Shown here: in pieces, positions 56,010 to 63,681 of the stretch | Layout of the letters: each line of letters begins with the position of its first letter | How positions within the stretch are numbered: the first letter of the stretch is position 1 | Source: a virus | DNA length: 64,000 nt | Virus record (IMG/VR): IMGVR_UViG_3300028920_000002 | Span: 62,001-126,000 of that record | Direction: 5' to 3' (one strand) | Notes under the pieces: model-generated | What the model was told of the DNA's origin: nothing | What the model saw: the letters and a program-made list of their open reading frames with translations, nothing else | The model's database searches: none | Program-made: the position numbers and the translations under genes

Positions 56010-56575
56010 GGCACCTCCATCACGAGAGAGCGCACTTCATCGAAGGGAGCGGGCCCGTAGTTCCACGCCTCGACGCAGACACAGATGCGGTTATCCACCC
56101 GACGCTTGTTCGAGTGCGTGTGGCCGTGGATGAGCACCTCACCCCGAATCTTCTTCGGCGCACGGCTGACGTACCGCAGGTCACCAGCCCGAGCGAGTCC
56201 GGCGTACGGATAGTGGCTCAACCGGCAGGTGCGACCACCAATACGAGCCACCAGCTCTTCGGCCACCAGCTCGAAGCCCAGCGAGGCCATCGCCGCCTGC
56301 CCTCGGTCGTGGTTGCCTCGTATGAGCAGCTTGTGTCCGTTGAGCCTCCTCATGATGGCGACGTTCTCGTCGTACGTCCCCTTGAAGAAGCAGTCGCCGA
56401 GCCAGAGCACTCTGTCTTGCCCGCCGACCCGTGCGTTGTACTGCTCGATGAGGTGCTCGTTCATCGCTTCGACGGTCCCGAACAGAGTTCCGTCAGGCCC
56501 ACAGCGGTCGCAGTACCGGATGATGTTTTTGTGGTTGAAGTGTGGGTCGCTGTAGATGGCGTGTACGATGCCCAT
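56006..56575 (-). CDS. Metallophosphoesterase, 189 aa
   Basis: ATG 56575, RBS GGAAGG. The calcineurin-like motif set is complete: SDPHFNH (Asp10, His12), GD at 60-61, GNHD at 87-90, SHYP at 120-123 and HGHTH at 150-154. The family hydrolyses phosphoesters in nucleotides or RNA/DNA ends. Single-domain phage versions are often 2',3'-cyclic phosphodiesterase or nuclease-like; the substrate cannot be read from sequence. Confidence 0.9.
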   Translation of the reverse strand: MGIVHAIYSDPHFNHKNIIRYCDRCGPDGTLFGTVEAMNEHLIEQYNARVGGQDRVLWLGDCFFKGTYDENVAIMRRLNGHKLLIRGNHDRGQAAMASLGFELVAEELVARIGGRTCRLSHYPYAGLARAGDLRYVSRAPKKIRGEVLIHGHTHSNKRRVDNRICVCVEAWNYGPAPFDEVRSLVMEVP

Positions 56576-56754
56576 CACGGACCTTCCTTTCTGCACCGCA
56601 GGTAGTCTTCACGGCAGCGCCAGCTGCAGCGGACTTGCTCTTGGGTGATGCCGTGGTCTTCTACACAGCGCTTGTCGCACTCACGCCAGCGTGAGCGGCA
56701 GATGAGGTCGCAGTCGTAGTCGCAGAGCGACAGCAGCAGAATCAGTGTGAACAT
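56575..56754 (-). CDS. Cys-rich possibly secreted protein, 59 aa
   Basis: ATG 56754; its stop overlaps the next start (TGATG). Hydrophobic N-terminus (about 2-10), then nine Cys with repeated CxxxC spacing in a strongly charged sequence (three CxxxC units). The N-terminus is short for a signal peptide and ends in LC, so a small lipoprotein is possible. Function unknown. Confidence 0.6.
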   Translation of the reverse strand: MFTLILLLSLCDYDCDLICRSRWRECDKRCVEDHGITQEQVRCSWRCREDYLRCRKEGP

Positions 56755-56776
56755 CTCTTTCTCCCTTCCACTTCTT

Positions 56777-56783
56777 TTATCCC
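56777..56783 (-). promoter_or_regulatory. GGGATAA-type promoter, minus strand
   Basis: Minus strand: CCGCAA, 16 nt, GGGATAAAA, then GAAGTGGA. Shares its spacer with the divergent promoter at 56804. Confidence 0.75.
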
Positions 56784-56803
56784 TGAAACTACGAGCTGCT
56801 TGC

Positions 56804-56810
56804 GGGATAA
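56804..56810 (+). promoter_or_regulatory. GGGATAA-type promoter
   Basis: CTGAAA, 15 nt, GGGATAACG, then ACTGTGGAGACATG. Divergent partner of the promoter at 56777; the -10 boxes are 20 nt apart. Confidence 0.8.
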
Positions 56811-56823
56811 CGACTGTGGAGAC

Positions 56824-57237
56824 ATGAACACATTTCTTCCGTACGCAGACTTCACTAGGACTGCTCAAGTGCTGGACCGTAAGCGATTGGGCAATCAGCG
56901 CAACGAAGTGCTGGTGCTGATACGAGGGGGATGGCCGAATCATCCGGCCTCCAAGATGTGGCAAGGCTACTTCTACTGGCTGGGCTGCTATGGACTTGCC
57001 ATCTGTAGAGAGTGGAAGAAGCGTGGGTACGTGGACAACGTGGCGCCGAAGCTCATCGAAGAGATGGGCAAGTACAGGGACACAGGCGCTCCATGGTGGC
57101 TCGGCGACAAGCTCTTCCACCGAGCGCACCAAAGCAATCTGGTTCGCAAGCTGCCGGAGCACTACCGACGCTTCTTCCCCCGAGTACCTGACAACCTGCA
57201 GTATTGGTGGCCACAGCAACGGAGGGAGCGAAAGTAG
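56824..57237 (+). CDS. Pyrimidine dimer DNA glycosylase family protein, 137 aa
   Basis: ATG 56824, RBS GTGGAG. The start MNTFLPYADFTRTAQVLDRKRLG, followed by QRNEV, a GGWPNHPASKMW segment and EWKKRGY, matches the Pyr_excise family (T4 endonuclease V-related and MSMEG_6728-type proteins). In T4 DenV the N-terminal Thr and a Glu are catalytic; here Thr3 and the RLG/QR-E region are in place. It would remove UV-damaged bases from phage or host DNA. Confidence 0.82.
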   Translation: MNTFLPYADFTRTAQVLDRKRLGNQRNEVLVLIRGGWPNHPASKMWQGYFYWLGCYGLAICREWKKRGYVDNVAPKLIEEMGKYRDTGAPWWLGDKLFHRAHQSNLVRKLPEHYRRFFPRVPDNLQYWWPQQRRERK

Positions 57238-57446
57238 TGCTGACTGTAGCCGAGATGCTCGAGGAGCTGACCGAGGCGGTGGAGAATTACAACAATGCCA
57301 GGCACTTCCCAGCGAAGTATGGGGAGGCGAACGTGGCTTACGACCGACTGCTCAAGTCCATGCGGCGAGCTCGCAGTCGGCTCAATCATAGGGACAGTTT
57401 GGAGACGGCGTACAACCGCCTCAGGAGAGAGATGAATGGAAGCTAA
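57237..57446 (+). CDS. Helical protein, 69 aa
   Basis: GTG 57237 (TAGTG overlap). Glu/Arg-rich helices with Tyr (ENYNNARHF, AYDRLLKSMRRARSRLNH). No family recognised. Confidence 0.6.
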   Translation: MLTVAEMLEELTEAVENYNNARHFPAKYGEANVAYDRLLKSMRRARSRLNHRDSLETAYNRLRREMNGS

Positions 57447-57801
57447 CTTCATCTGCACGAGCTGTGACGAGCCGTGTGAAGAGAGCGAAGTCAACGAGAA
57501 GGGCGAGTGCCCCTACTGCGCCGGGCACTGGGAATGCGTCGACTGCAACAAGGAGTTCGGCGAGGACGACACGAAGGTCAGCACCGACGACGGTCCAGTC
57601 TGTAGTGACTGTGCCTATGACCGGGGGCACTGTGACAAGTGCGATGGTACCGGTGAAGGAATGGTCGATGGCTCCCATTGCACCAAGTGCGGCGGGAGTG
57701 GTCAGCTTCCTGTAGGGAGCAAGGACGACTTCGACCCTCCCGACCCAGATGACAACTTCACCACCGACCGGGATTACGGTCCGTGGGGGTACGAAGGATG
57801 A
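57436..57801 (+). CDS. DnaJ-like zinc-finger protein, 121 aa
   Basis: ATG 57436. Six CxxC pairs over residues 7-83 including CDKCDGTGEG and CTKCGGSGQ, the CxxCxGxG repeat of DnaJ zinc domains, but no J domain or substrate-binding domain. The C-terminal 35 residues are acidic. Likely a stand-alone zinc-ribbon/adaptor. Confidence 0.75.
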   Translation: MEANFICTSCDEPCEESEVNEKGECPYCAGHWECVDCNKEFGEDDTKVSTDDGPVCSDCAYDRGHCDKCDGTGEGMVDGSHCTKCGGSGQLPVGSKDDFDPPDPDDNFTTDRDYGPWGYEG

Positions 57802-58052
57802 GTGCGATTGAAATAGCGGACTTCGTGTTCGTGTACATCGTGGGGCCGTTGGCGGCGGTGGCTACTCTGTGGGTCATCTTTCTGACGGTCTTCACCCGCC
57901 TGAAGTTCGTACGCCGCATTCGCTGTGGTCGGATGGGCTGGCACAGTCACCCACACTTCGAGACCACTGGCTTCGACGGTGCTTCCGTACATGCTCGCTG
58001 CGAGTGGTGTGGGTACGAGGGTATGATAGACAGCCAGGGAAACTTGTTCTGA
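57798..58052 (+). CDS. Membrane-anchored protein with C-terminal zinc-like motif, 84 aa
   Basis: ATG 57798 (ATGA overlap). One membrane span (about 8-33), followed by basic residues and a cytoplasmic HSHPHF/CEWC segment that may bind a metal. Function unknown. Confidence 0.6.
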   Translation: MSAIEIADFVFVYIVGPLAAVATLWVIFLTVFTRLKFVRRIRCGRMGWHSHPHFETTGFDGASVHARCEWCGYEGMIDSQGNLF

Positions 58053-58258
58053 TGTTGAACCTACAAGACCCAGAGGAGTTCGAGGACCAGATGGTGCGAC
58101 TGGAGCGCGGTGCTCTCATCGCTGCCAACAAGGGCTGGAGGTACGCAGAGCCTAATGCCCTGCCCGTGTTCATCATGGACGGGAAGACGCGCATCGAGCA
58201 TCACCGCCCCACCAACCTCAGATGCCCATTCGGGTACGTCAAGCACTCATGGCTATGA
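58052..58258 (+). CDS. Hypothetical protein, 68 aa
   Basis: ATG 58052 (TGATG overlap). Short helix-strand protein with one Cys near the end. Overlaps the next gene by 10 nt. Confidence 0.55.
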   Translation: MLNLQDPEEFEDQMVRLERGALIAANKGWRYAEPNALPVFIMDGKTRIEHHRPTNLRCPFGYVKHSWL

Positions 58259-58506
58259 AGAAGTTGAAGGAAGACCCCAAGAGCTGGGGAGGACATCTAC
58301 GGCGCAAGTACGACAAGCACGTCGAGGACGTCTTCGAGAAGCTGCCACCGGCCAGTCCAGCCATGAAGAAGATGGCTGAGGCTGGTGGTGAGGCCATGAG
58401 CATCGTGAAGAACCTTCATGATGGGCTGAACTCTGCCAAGGAGGCGGCGTTCTCCAACCCCTACCCCGACTTCCCAGTCTCGGAGTTCGAGGACGAAGAT
58501 GGCTAA
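58249..58506 (+). CDS. Helical protein, 85 aa
   Basis: ATG 58249; ATG 58222 is an alternative. Basic N-terminus, helices and an acidic C-terminus ending in DG. Function unknown. Confidence 0.6.
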   Translation: MAMKKLKEDPKSWGGHLRRKYDKHVEDVFEKLPPASPAMKKMAEAGGEAMSIVKNLHDGLNSAKEAAFSNPYPDFPVSEFEDEDG

Positions 58507-58708
58507 GACCATCAAGTACCAGCTCGATAGAGTAGGCCCACTGGTCACAGTCCAGTGGGGTGAGAACACCGAGAACACGGTCATTACTACCGAGGCTGAG
58601 CTCAAGGCGCACAACACCAAGCTGCCGGACGACCTCGAGGATGAGGTGCGTGAGCGGCTGGGACTCAATTCAACCTGTGACCCAGGGATGACGGAGAAAC
58701 ATGGCTAA
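58499..58708 (+). CDS. Hypothetical protein, 69 aa
   Basis: ATG 58499, joined to the previous gene by an 8-nt overlap (ATGGCTAA). Beta-hairpin then helix with DDLEDEVRERLG. No family recognised. Confidence 0.6.
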   Translation: MAKTIKYQLDRVGPLVTVQWGENTENTVITTEAELKAHNTKLPDDLEDEVRERLGLNSTCDPGMTEKHG

Positions 58709-58925
58709 GCCCGTCCCAGAGCAGGAGGAGAAGCTCAGCCGGGCGTTGGATACCGAGGAGGGCCGGCTCAGGATAGGCATGGCCATCCACCAGCGCATCC
58801 AAGACTTCAGAAGGATACGGTACGCCCTGGGCGTCCAGCAGCTACCCGACCGGGTGCTGCACGAGAACGGGATGAAGACCCACGACGAGATAGCCAGGGA
58901 GATACTGGAGAAGAAGGATGGCTGA
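58701..58925 (+). CDS. Hypothetical protein, 74 aa
   Basis: ATG 58701, 8-nt overlap. Charged helical protein ending in KKDG. Function unknown. Confidence 0.55.
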   Translation: MAKPVPEQEEKLSRALDTEEGRLRIGMAIHQRIQDFRRIRYALGVQQLPDRVLHENGMKTHDEIAREILEKKDG

Positions 58926-59445
58926 ACAACACGAATGCGCCCACCACGGGCTCACGGAGTACACCGAGCCCGACAAGAACGGGGACAGCTTCTGCAAGAA
59001 GTGCTGCGAGGAAGTCCCGGAGTGCAACCCGCCCCACCTGAACATGACCATCGACGGCCCGCCCGAGGATGGAGTCTTCTACTGGGATGAGCTCTGCGTC
59101 TGTGGCCACTCCGGCACCGCCCACTGCAACGACGACCAGTGCTGCGTCTGGGACATCAAGTACCACGAGTACGGGGGTGCGTGCATGGAGCCTGACTGCG
59201 ACTGCGCTACTTTCAGACCCCGCAGCATGCACCCCTGTGCTGGAGGACTGAGAATGGTTGAGAAGTCAGACGATACCAGTTGGCTCGATGAAATTGTCAC
59301 CAGACATTTGAATGCCAACATCGACAATCTCGCCAAGGGTAGAGAGCACATCATCAACAAGCGAAGCCGTGAGCTGCTCATAGCCATATCGGGCAACGTG
59401 GTGCTGGATGTACTGGCGGAGCTGCTGGAGGAGAAGGATGGCTAA
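58918..59445 (+). CDS. Cys/His-rich zinc-binding protein, 175 aa
   Basis: ATG 58918, 8-nt overlap. Residues 1-115 carry more than a dozen Cys and several His (CAHH, CKKCC, CVCGHSG, CNDDQCC, DCDC), enough for two or three zinc sites; residues 120-175 are helical. Function unknown. Confidence 0.65.
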   Translation: MAEQHECAHHGLTEYTEPDKNGDSFCKKCCEEVPECNPPHLNMTIDGPPEDGVFYWDELCVCGHSGTAHCNDDQCCVWDIKYHEYGGACMEPDCDCATFRPRSMHPCAGGLRMVEKSDDTSWLDEIVTRHLNANIDNLAKGREHIINKRSRELLIAISGNVVLDVLAELLEEKDG

Positions 59446-59995
59446 GAAGTCCAAAGTAGTAGTGGAGGTCACCGAGGAGTACTCGGCAGTGTACCCGGAC
59501 ACCACCAAGCTGTTCGGCCGTCCCTTCCTACCGAACAACTGCCCCATCCTCGAGCGTACAGCAGACAACCGCCCCGTGGGGCGCTGCTGCTTCCATCTCA
59601 AAGACGGCGTGTGCCCCAGGCACGGCAACGTCTCCAGGTATCAGAAGCACTACCAGGAGACTGGTAAGCTGACAGACGAGAACGAGATGAGGCCAATCAC
59701 TCTTGGTGGGCGTGTTATGCCAGACCAGAGTGACGAGCCCTGGCCAGATGAGTTGGAGAAGAAGGTGCTGGGTCGACGTACGCGTGTACCGAGCTATCCT
59801 GTCAGTACTACACCGCTGACGCTTCCAGCGTTCTCCGAGGAGCAGAACCGGCGCACTGAAGAACAACTTGCTGGGCGTACACCCCAACAGATGATTGAGG
59901 ACGATGTCTGTAATACCCAACCCATGAAGGTGCTCAAGCCGGTCTCCATGGCTGGCGCCGTCGCTGACCCCTTTGAGGAAGACGAGGATGACTGA
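59438..59995 (+). CDS. Hypothetical protein with KVxVEVxEE start, 185 aa
   Basis: ATG 59438, 8-nt overlap. The first 20 residues (MAKKSKVVVEVTEEYSAVYPD) resemble those at 60273, and more distantly 59988. One CC pair near residue 50. The rest is flexible with a Pro/Thr/Glu-rich centre. Function unknown. Confidence 0.6.
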   Translation: MAKKSKVVVEVTEEYSAVYPDTTKLFGRPFLPNNCPILERTADNRPVGRCCFHLKDGVCPRHGNVSRYQKHYQETGKLTDENEMRPITLGGRVMPDQSDEPWPDELEKKVLGRRTRVPSYPVSTTPLTLPAFSEEQNRRTEEQLAGRTPQQMIEDDVCNTQPMKVLKPVSMAGAVADPFEEDEDD

Positions 59996-60269
59996 GCCTG
60001 AGGTCACCATCGAGGTAGTAGGCAAGCAGGGCAATTGCATCTGCTGCGGCAAGCCAGGACGCAAGCGTACTATCAGAGCTCAGTACGGCAGGCATATCGC
60101 CAGGGAGTCGGACATCTACTGCATTCCCTGCGCCAATCGAGTGGCCAGGGGATTGAAGTGGGAAGTCTACTACGCTGACCCACCCGTCTGCTGTCAGAAC
60201 ACAGTGAGCTTCGGGGTGGCCTACAGTGACCAGCAACAAGGTAGGGTGCCTGTGCGAAAGGTAGGATGA
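59988..60269 (+). CDS. Zinc-binding protein, 93 aa
   Basis: ATG 59988, 8-nt overlap. N-terminal TEPEVTIEVV strand like its neighbours, then CICC and CIPC pairs and a CC pair. Basic region between them. Function unknown. Confidence 0.6.
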   Translation: MTEPEVTIEVVGKQGNCICCGKPGRKRTIRAQYGRHIARESDIYCIPCANRVARGLKWEVYYADPPVCCQNTVSFGVAYSDQQQGRVPVRKVG

Positions 60270-60272
60270 AGG

Positions 60273-60461
60273 ATGGCTGAGAAGCCCAAGGTGTCTGTGG
60301 AGGTCATCGAGGAGTTTCCGGCATGCAGCCCAGACCTGAGCAGGCTAGCGGAGAAGCTCGCTCCGGGAACGGCCTACTCTTTTACCGAGCCCGAGTTCAT
60401 CGGCAAGGTAGAGATAGACCACAACAAGAAGTACCCCCTGCCGGAGAAGAAGAATGGCTGA
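60273..60461 (+). CDS. Small protein with KVxVEVxEE start, 62 aa
   Basis: ATG 60273, 3 nt after the previous stop. N-terminal 20 residues similar to those at 59438 (KVSVEVIEEF). It is translationally coupled to the large virion gene (8-nt overlap). Confidence 0.6.
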   Translation: MAEKPKVSVEVIEEFPACSPDLSRLAEKLAPGTAYSFTEPEFIGKVEIDHNKKYPLPEKKNG

Positions 60462-63400
60462 CTACACCCCCACCGAACTGTCCGCTGCAGTAGAGAAGCT
60501 GGTGCGTACTTCCATCCGTCGGGAGTACGGGGGCTTGGGAACCAGAAGAACGGATATCACCTTCTCGGACACTCAAGACGCAGCGGCCGGGGTGTTCACC
60601 CTCTACCAGAATGCCCCCTTCTATGTCCTCAAGCTGGGTAGGGACCGTGTACAAGAGCTCGTAGACACAGAGAAGGCCCTCATCGATGACTTCCTGGAGG
60701 CGGTTGTCGATGTGGGCCGTACTGTGACGCCCGTCTCCAACTTAGCCCCTCTTGCTAACGCTAGGAGTGCTCTACAAGCCCTTTCGTCGGCAACGGCAGA
60801 GCGCATCACACCCCTCGCACGCGTGGAGGACTCGGCTGCGTACAACCGTTTCGAGAGCAACACTACTCGCTTCCTGCGTGACTCGAGCAAGAACATCCGT
60901 AGCTCTGGTGCCATCGTACGGACCCCGCAAGAGTCCAAGAGCTTGCTCGCCGGCTACGTTTCTAGCCTCAAGTCTCAGCATGAAGCTCTGCTCCAGCGTG
61001 TGGGCTACCTGACTGGCGGGATTGACGAGTTCAACTCGATGAACCTGCCGGCGACGCTGAGCGCCAGCATCATCGCCAACGCCCAGTCCGTGCTCGCTGA
61101 GCACTACGATACCCTCGCCGACCTGACCGACGCCCAGCGACTGGCAAGGATGCGGGAGGTGACGCTGGATGTACTGGCAGCTCGAGCCGTGGTTCGTGGC
61201 TTCGGAGCGCTGCCTCCACTGACCACCTTCGTGGTGATGGAAGGCTTCGGCTCGCCCTATGCTGATGCCGACCACCCAGCTACTCCAGCCAGCCTCGCCT
61301 CCGACAAGTACGGTCCGTACATCATCGTGGAAGGGGGCAATCAGCTCTACTTCCAGGTGGACAGCTCTGAGAACATCAACGTCCAGGTCCCCGGCTCCTA
61401 TTCGGCGCAGGTGGCGTCGCAGCTAGTCGAGACCTATGATGTCGACACCGGCGGGGACTACCTCTACATCTTCTCCGAGGCGGATAGCGGGAGCTGGTTC
61501 TACGGCGTGAACGTCACGTTGAGTCATGGAAGCGCGCAGAGTGCCCAGGACATCGCTGACGACATCAACGGGGCGGTGACTACCGAACCCATCTTCGCCG
61601 AGCCATACAACCAGCGGGTGAAGTTCAGCGGGCCCGTCTACATCAAGAATCCCTCTGGGGCCAACGCCGACTTCGAGAAGGCGGTGGACCCGCCCGCCAC
61701 CACTGGGGACTGGGGCGACCTGACCTATCAGCCCGAGGCAGGAGACTACTTCTACGTCGACAGCAGCGTGGAGCCCAGCAACACTGGCTGGTGGGTCATC
61801 AACAACGTCACTGGCTTGCCTACCTCCTTCAACGCCGACCGGGTGGCGGGTGGCACCGTCGTGGAGGAGATAGCCCCGTTGACCGCTCCTAGCCTGGAGC
61901 TAGGACAAGATGCTCGGGGCGTGCTCATCCGCTTCACGGATGCGGTCATTCGAGACTCCATTGAGGAGCGGGCCAAGTTGAGGGTGAGCGGCAATGCGTG
62001 CGCCACGTTGGGCTACGCAGAGTCTGCCGTATTCACTTCTCAGCCTACTCCAGTAGCCGATGTGGTGAGGGCCCTGAACGACTCCTTCTCCATCGCACCT
62101 GTAGGCACGGCGAGGATGCGAGCAGACGTGGGGTACACGGCCAACGTCTACGACGGCACGATTCGTACTGTGCCTACGAATCCACTCAAGGTGGTGGCGA
62201 GTGTCGCCGAGGGTACGGGTGACCTCATCACCAACTCAGGCATTCACCGATTCAACAACCTGAGCTTCGCCGCAAGTGAGGCCACCATCTACAGAACCGT
62301 GTTGGTCGCCCGAGGTAGTACGCAGGAGGGCGTTGTAGACACCTGGGGAATCGTTGTGGGCGTGGGCGCTGACTACCTGGATGTGGACTGGCAGGGCCCA
62401 GACATTCCAGCGCTGGAGACTGGCATGCAGCTCGAGCTGGGGTGGCACCTGCGCTCCGGGTCTCAGCCAGCTATCAAGCACATCGTGATGGTCATCGAGG
62501 ATGATGGGTTGAACGACGGCACCTACCTCGAGTGTGAGGCAGAGCCACTCATACCTTCGTGCGAACTGACGCTGACCCGCCCGCTGCCGGTGCCCTACGA
62601 CCTGGGCTCTCAGCCGCTGAGGCACACAGGCTCGATGGGGCAGCAGCGTGCCGTCTTTGCCAGCACCAGCGTGTTGGCCGACAGCGCCATCGAGATGCAG
62701 AGTGGTGATGACGATGCCTACGACGAGTTCTTCAACCCCGCCACTCCCCTGCCGTCTGCTGTAGGCTCCACGCGTTTCTTCCAGACGCCAGAAGAGCCCA
62801 AGCAGGTGGAGCCAGATGACCTGCTCGAGCTCTACGATACGAACGCCATCACAGCGAGCTACATCTGCACCATCGACAACGTCGAGGTGGACGACTCATT
62901 GGTTCGAGTGGAGGAGGGCAGTGAGCTGGACCTGGACCTGGGCTCCTTTGACCTCGACCCGGACAACGGCATCCCGCTGGCCCGCATTCGCAAGGGTAGG
63001 CTGAACAACTTCACCGAGTTCGCCGACCAGGCAAACGATTGGGTAGAGCTGCCTGTCAACGAAACCGTGGCCTACTTCCGTGAGCTCAACCGGCTGGTGA
63101 ACGTCCTGGCGGTGAACGCCAATCCCACACCAGGGCAAATCAACACCGTGGTGGGCACCCTGCAGAGTCTCAGCAATACGCTGGACCAGCTCGAGCCCAT
63201 CTTGGCCATCTACGAAGCCGACACGGTGGAGCAGGTGGATGCCCTACTTGCCGCCTACAAAGAGAAGGGCTCGGACCGAGCTTCAGACATCTTGCTCGAA
63301 GGCAGGTTCAGGGACTTCTTCAACCTCAGCCAGGATGAGGTGAGCTACGCCGGCGCTGTGCAGGCAGGGGTCAAGGAAGTGATGCGCGCCGACCTACCCG

Positions 63401-63549
63401 TCAGGCGCTACGACCGTCCTCGAGATGGCTACATCGTCGCCGAGTACGAGGAGAAGGACTTCGAGTACGACTGGAGCGACGCCGAGGATGATTATGAGGA
63501 CGTGAGTGCTCCAGCTGAGGACGTCGTTTTCCCCCGCTCGGCCTTCTAG
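60454..63549 (+). CDS. Large virion protein, 1031 aa
   Basis: ATG 60454, RBS AGAAGAAG. Residues 1-220 are helical, with repeated ALQALSS-type heptads. Residues 230-850 are beta-rich, Gly/Ser/Asp-rich with repeated short domains (about 230-330, 330-430, 440-560, 600-700). The C-terminal 180 are helical and acidic. No enzymatic motif. Likely a baseplate or fibre component. Confidence 0.65.
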   Translation: MADYTPTELSAAVEKLVRTSIRREYGGLGTRRTDITFSDTQDAAAGVFTLYQNAPFYVLKLGRDRVQELVDTEKALIDDFLEAVVDVGRTVTPVSNLAPLANARSALQALSSATAERITPLARVEDSAAYNRFESNTTRFLRDSSKNIRSSGAIVRTPQESKSLLAGYVSSLKSQHEALLQRVGYLTGGIDEFNSMNLPATLSASIIANAQSVLAEHYDTLADLTDAQRLARMREVTLDVLAARAVVRGFGALPPLTTFVVMEGFGSPYADADHPATPASLASDKYGPYIIVEGGNQLYFQVDSSENINVQVPGSYSAQVASQLVETYDVDTGGDYLYIFSEADSGSWFYGVNVTLSHGSAQSAQDIADDINGAVTTEPIFAEPYNQRVKFSGPVYIKNPSGANADFEKAVDPPATTGDWGDLTYQPEAGDYFYVDSSVEPSNTGWWVINNVTGLPTSFNADRVAGGTVVEEIAPLTAPSLELGQDARGVLIRFTDAVIRDSIEERAKLRVSGNACATLGYAESAVFTSQPTPVADVVRALNDSFSIAPVGTARMRADVGYTANVYDGTIRTVPTNPLKVVASVAEGTGDLITNSGIHRFNNLSFAASEATIYRTVLVARGSTQEGVVDTWGIVVGVGADYLDVDWQGPDIPALETGMQLELGWHLRSGSQPAIKHIVMVIEDDGLNDGTYLECEAEPLIPSCELTLTRPLPVPYDLGSQPLRHTGSMGQQRAVFASTSVLADSAIEMQSGDDDAYDEFFNPATPLPSAVGSTRFFQTPEEPKQVEPDDLLELYDTNAITASYICTIDNVEVDDSLVRVEEGSELDLDLGSFDLDPDNGIPLARIRKGRLNNFTEFADQANDWVELPVNETVAYFRELNRLVNVLAVNANPTPGQINTVVGTLQSLSNTLDQLEPILAIYEADTVEQVDALLAAYKEKGSDRASDILLEGRFRDFFNLSQDEVSYAGAVQAGVKEVMRADLPVRRYDRPRDGYIVAEYEEKDFEYDWSDAEDDYEDVSAPAEDVVFPRSAF

Positions 63550-63573
63550 CTGGATAGCTAGTTGAGCGGAGAC

Positions 63574-63602
63574 CAGAGCGATTATAGCTATAATTGGCTC
63601 TG
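63574..63602 (+). repeat. Inverted repeat in the 63549-63682 gap
   Basis: CAGAGC-g-ATTATAGCTATAAT-tg-GCTCTG, an almost perfect 29-bp palindrome whose AT-rich core is unlike its surroundings. It lies just after the large virion gene, followed by a T-run at 63630. It may be a terminator or an operator. Confidence 0.5.
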
Positions 63603-63636
63603 TAAGAAGCCACCGGATCGTGGAGCCTGTTTTTAC

Positions 63637-63643
63637 GGTATAA
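63637..63643 (+). promoter_or_regulatory. Possible GGGATAA-type promoter (GGTATAA)
   Basis: TTTTTACGGTATAAAGG followed by CTGTGCGGTGAGG, 40 nt before ATG 63682. The upstream GCAAAA box is missing; weaker than the others. Confidence 0.35.
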
Positions 63644-63681
63644 AGGCTGTGCGGTGAGGACACGCCGTGGATTGGAGCGCT

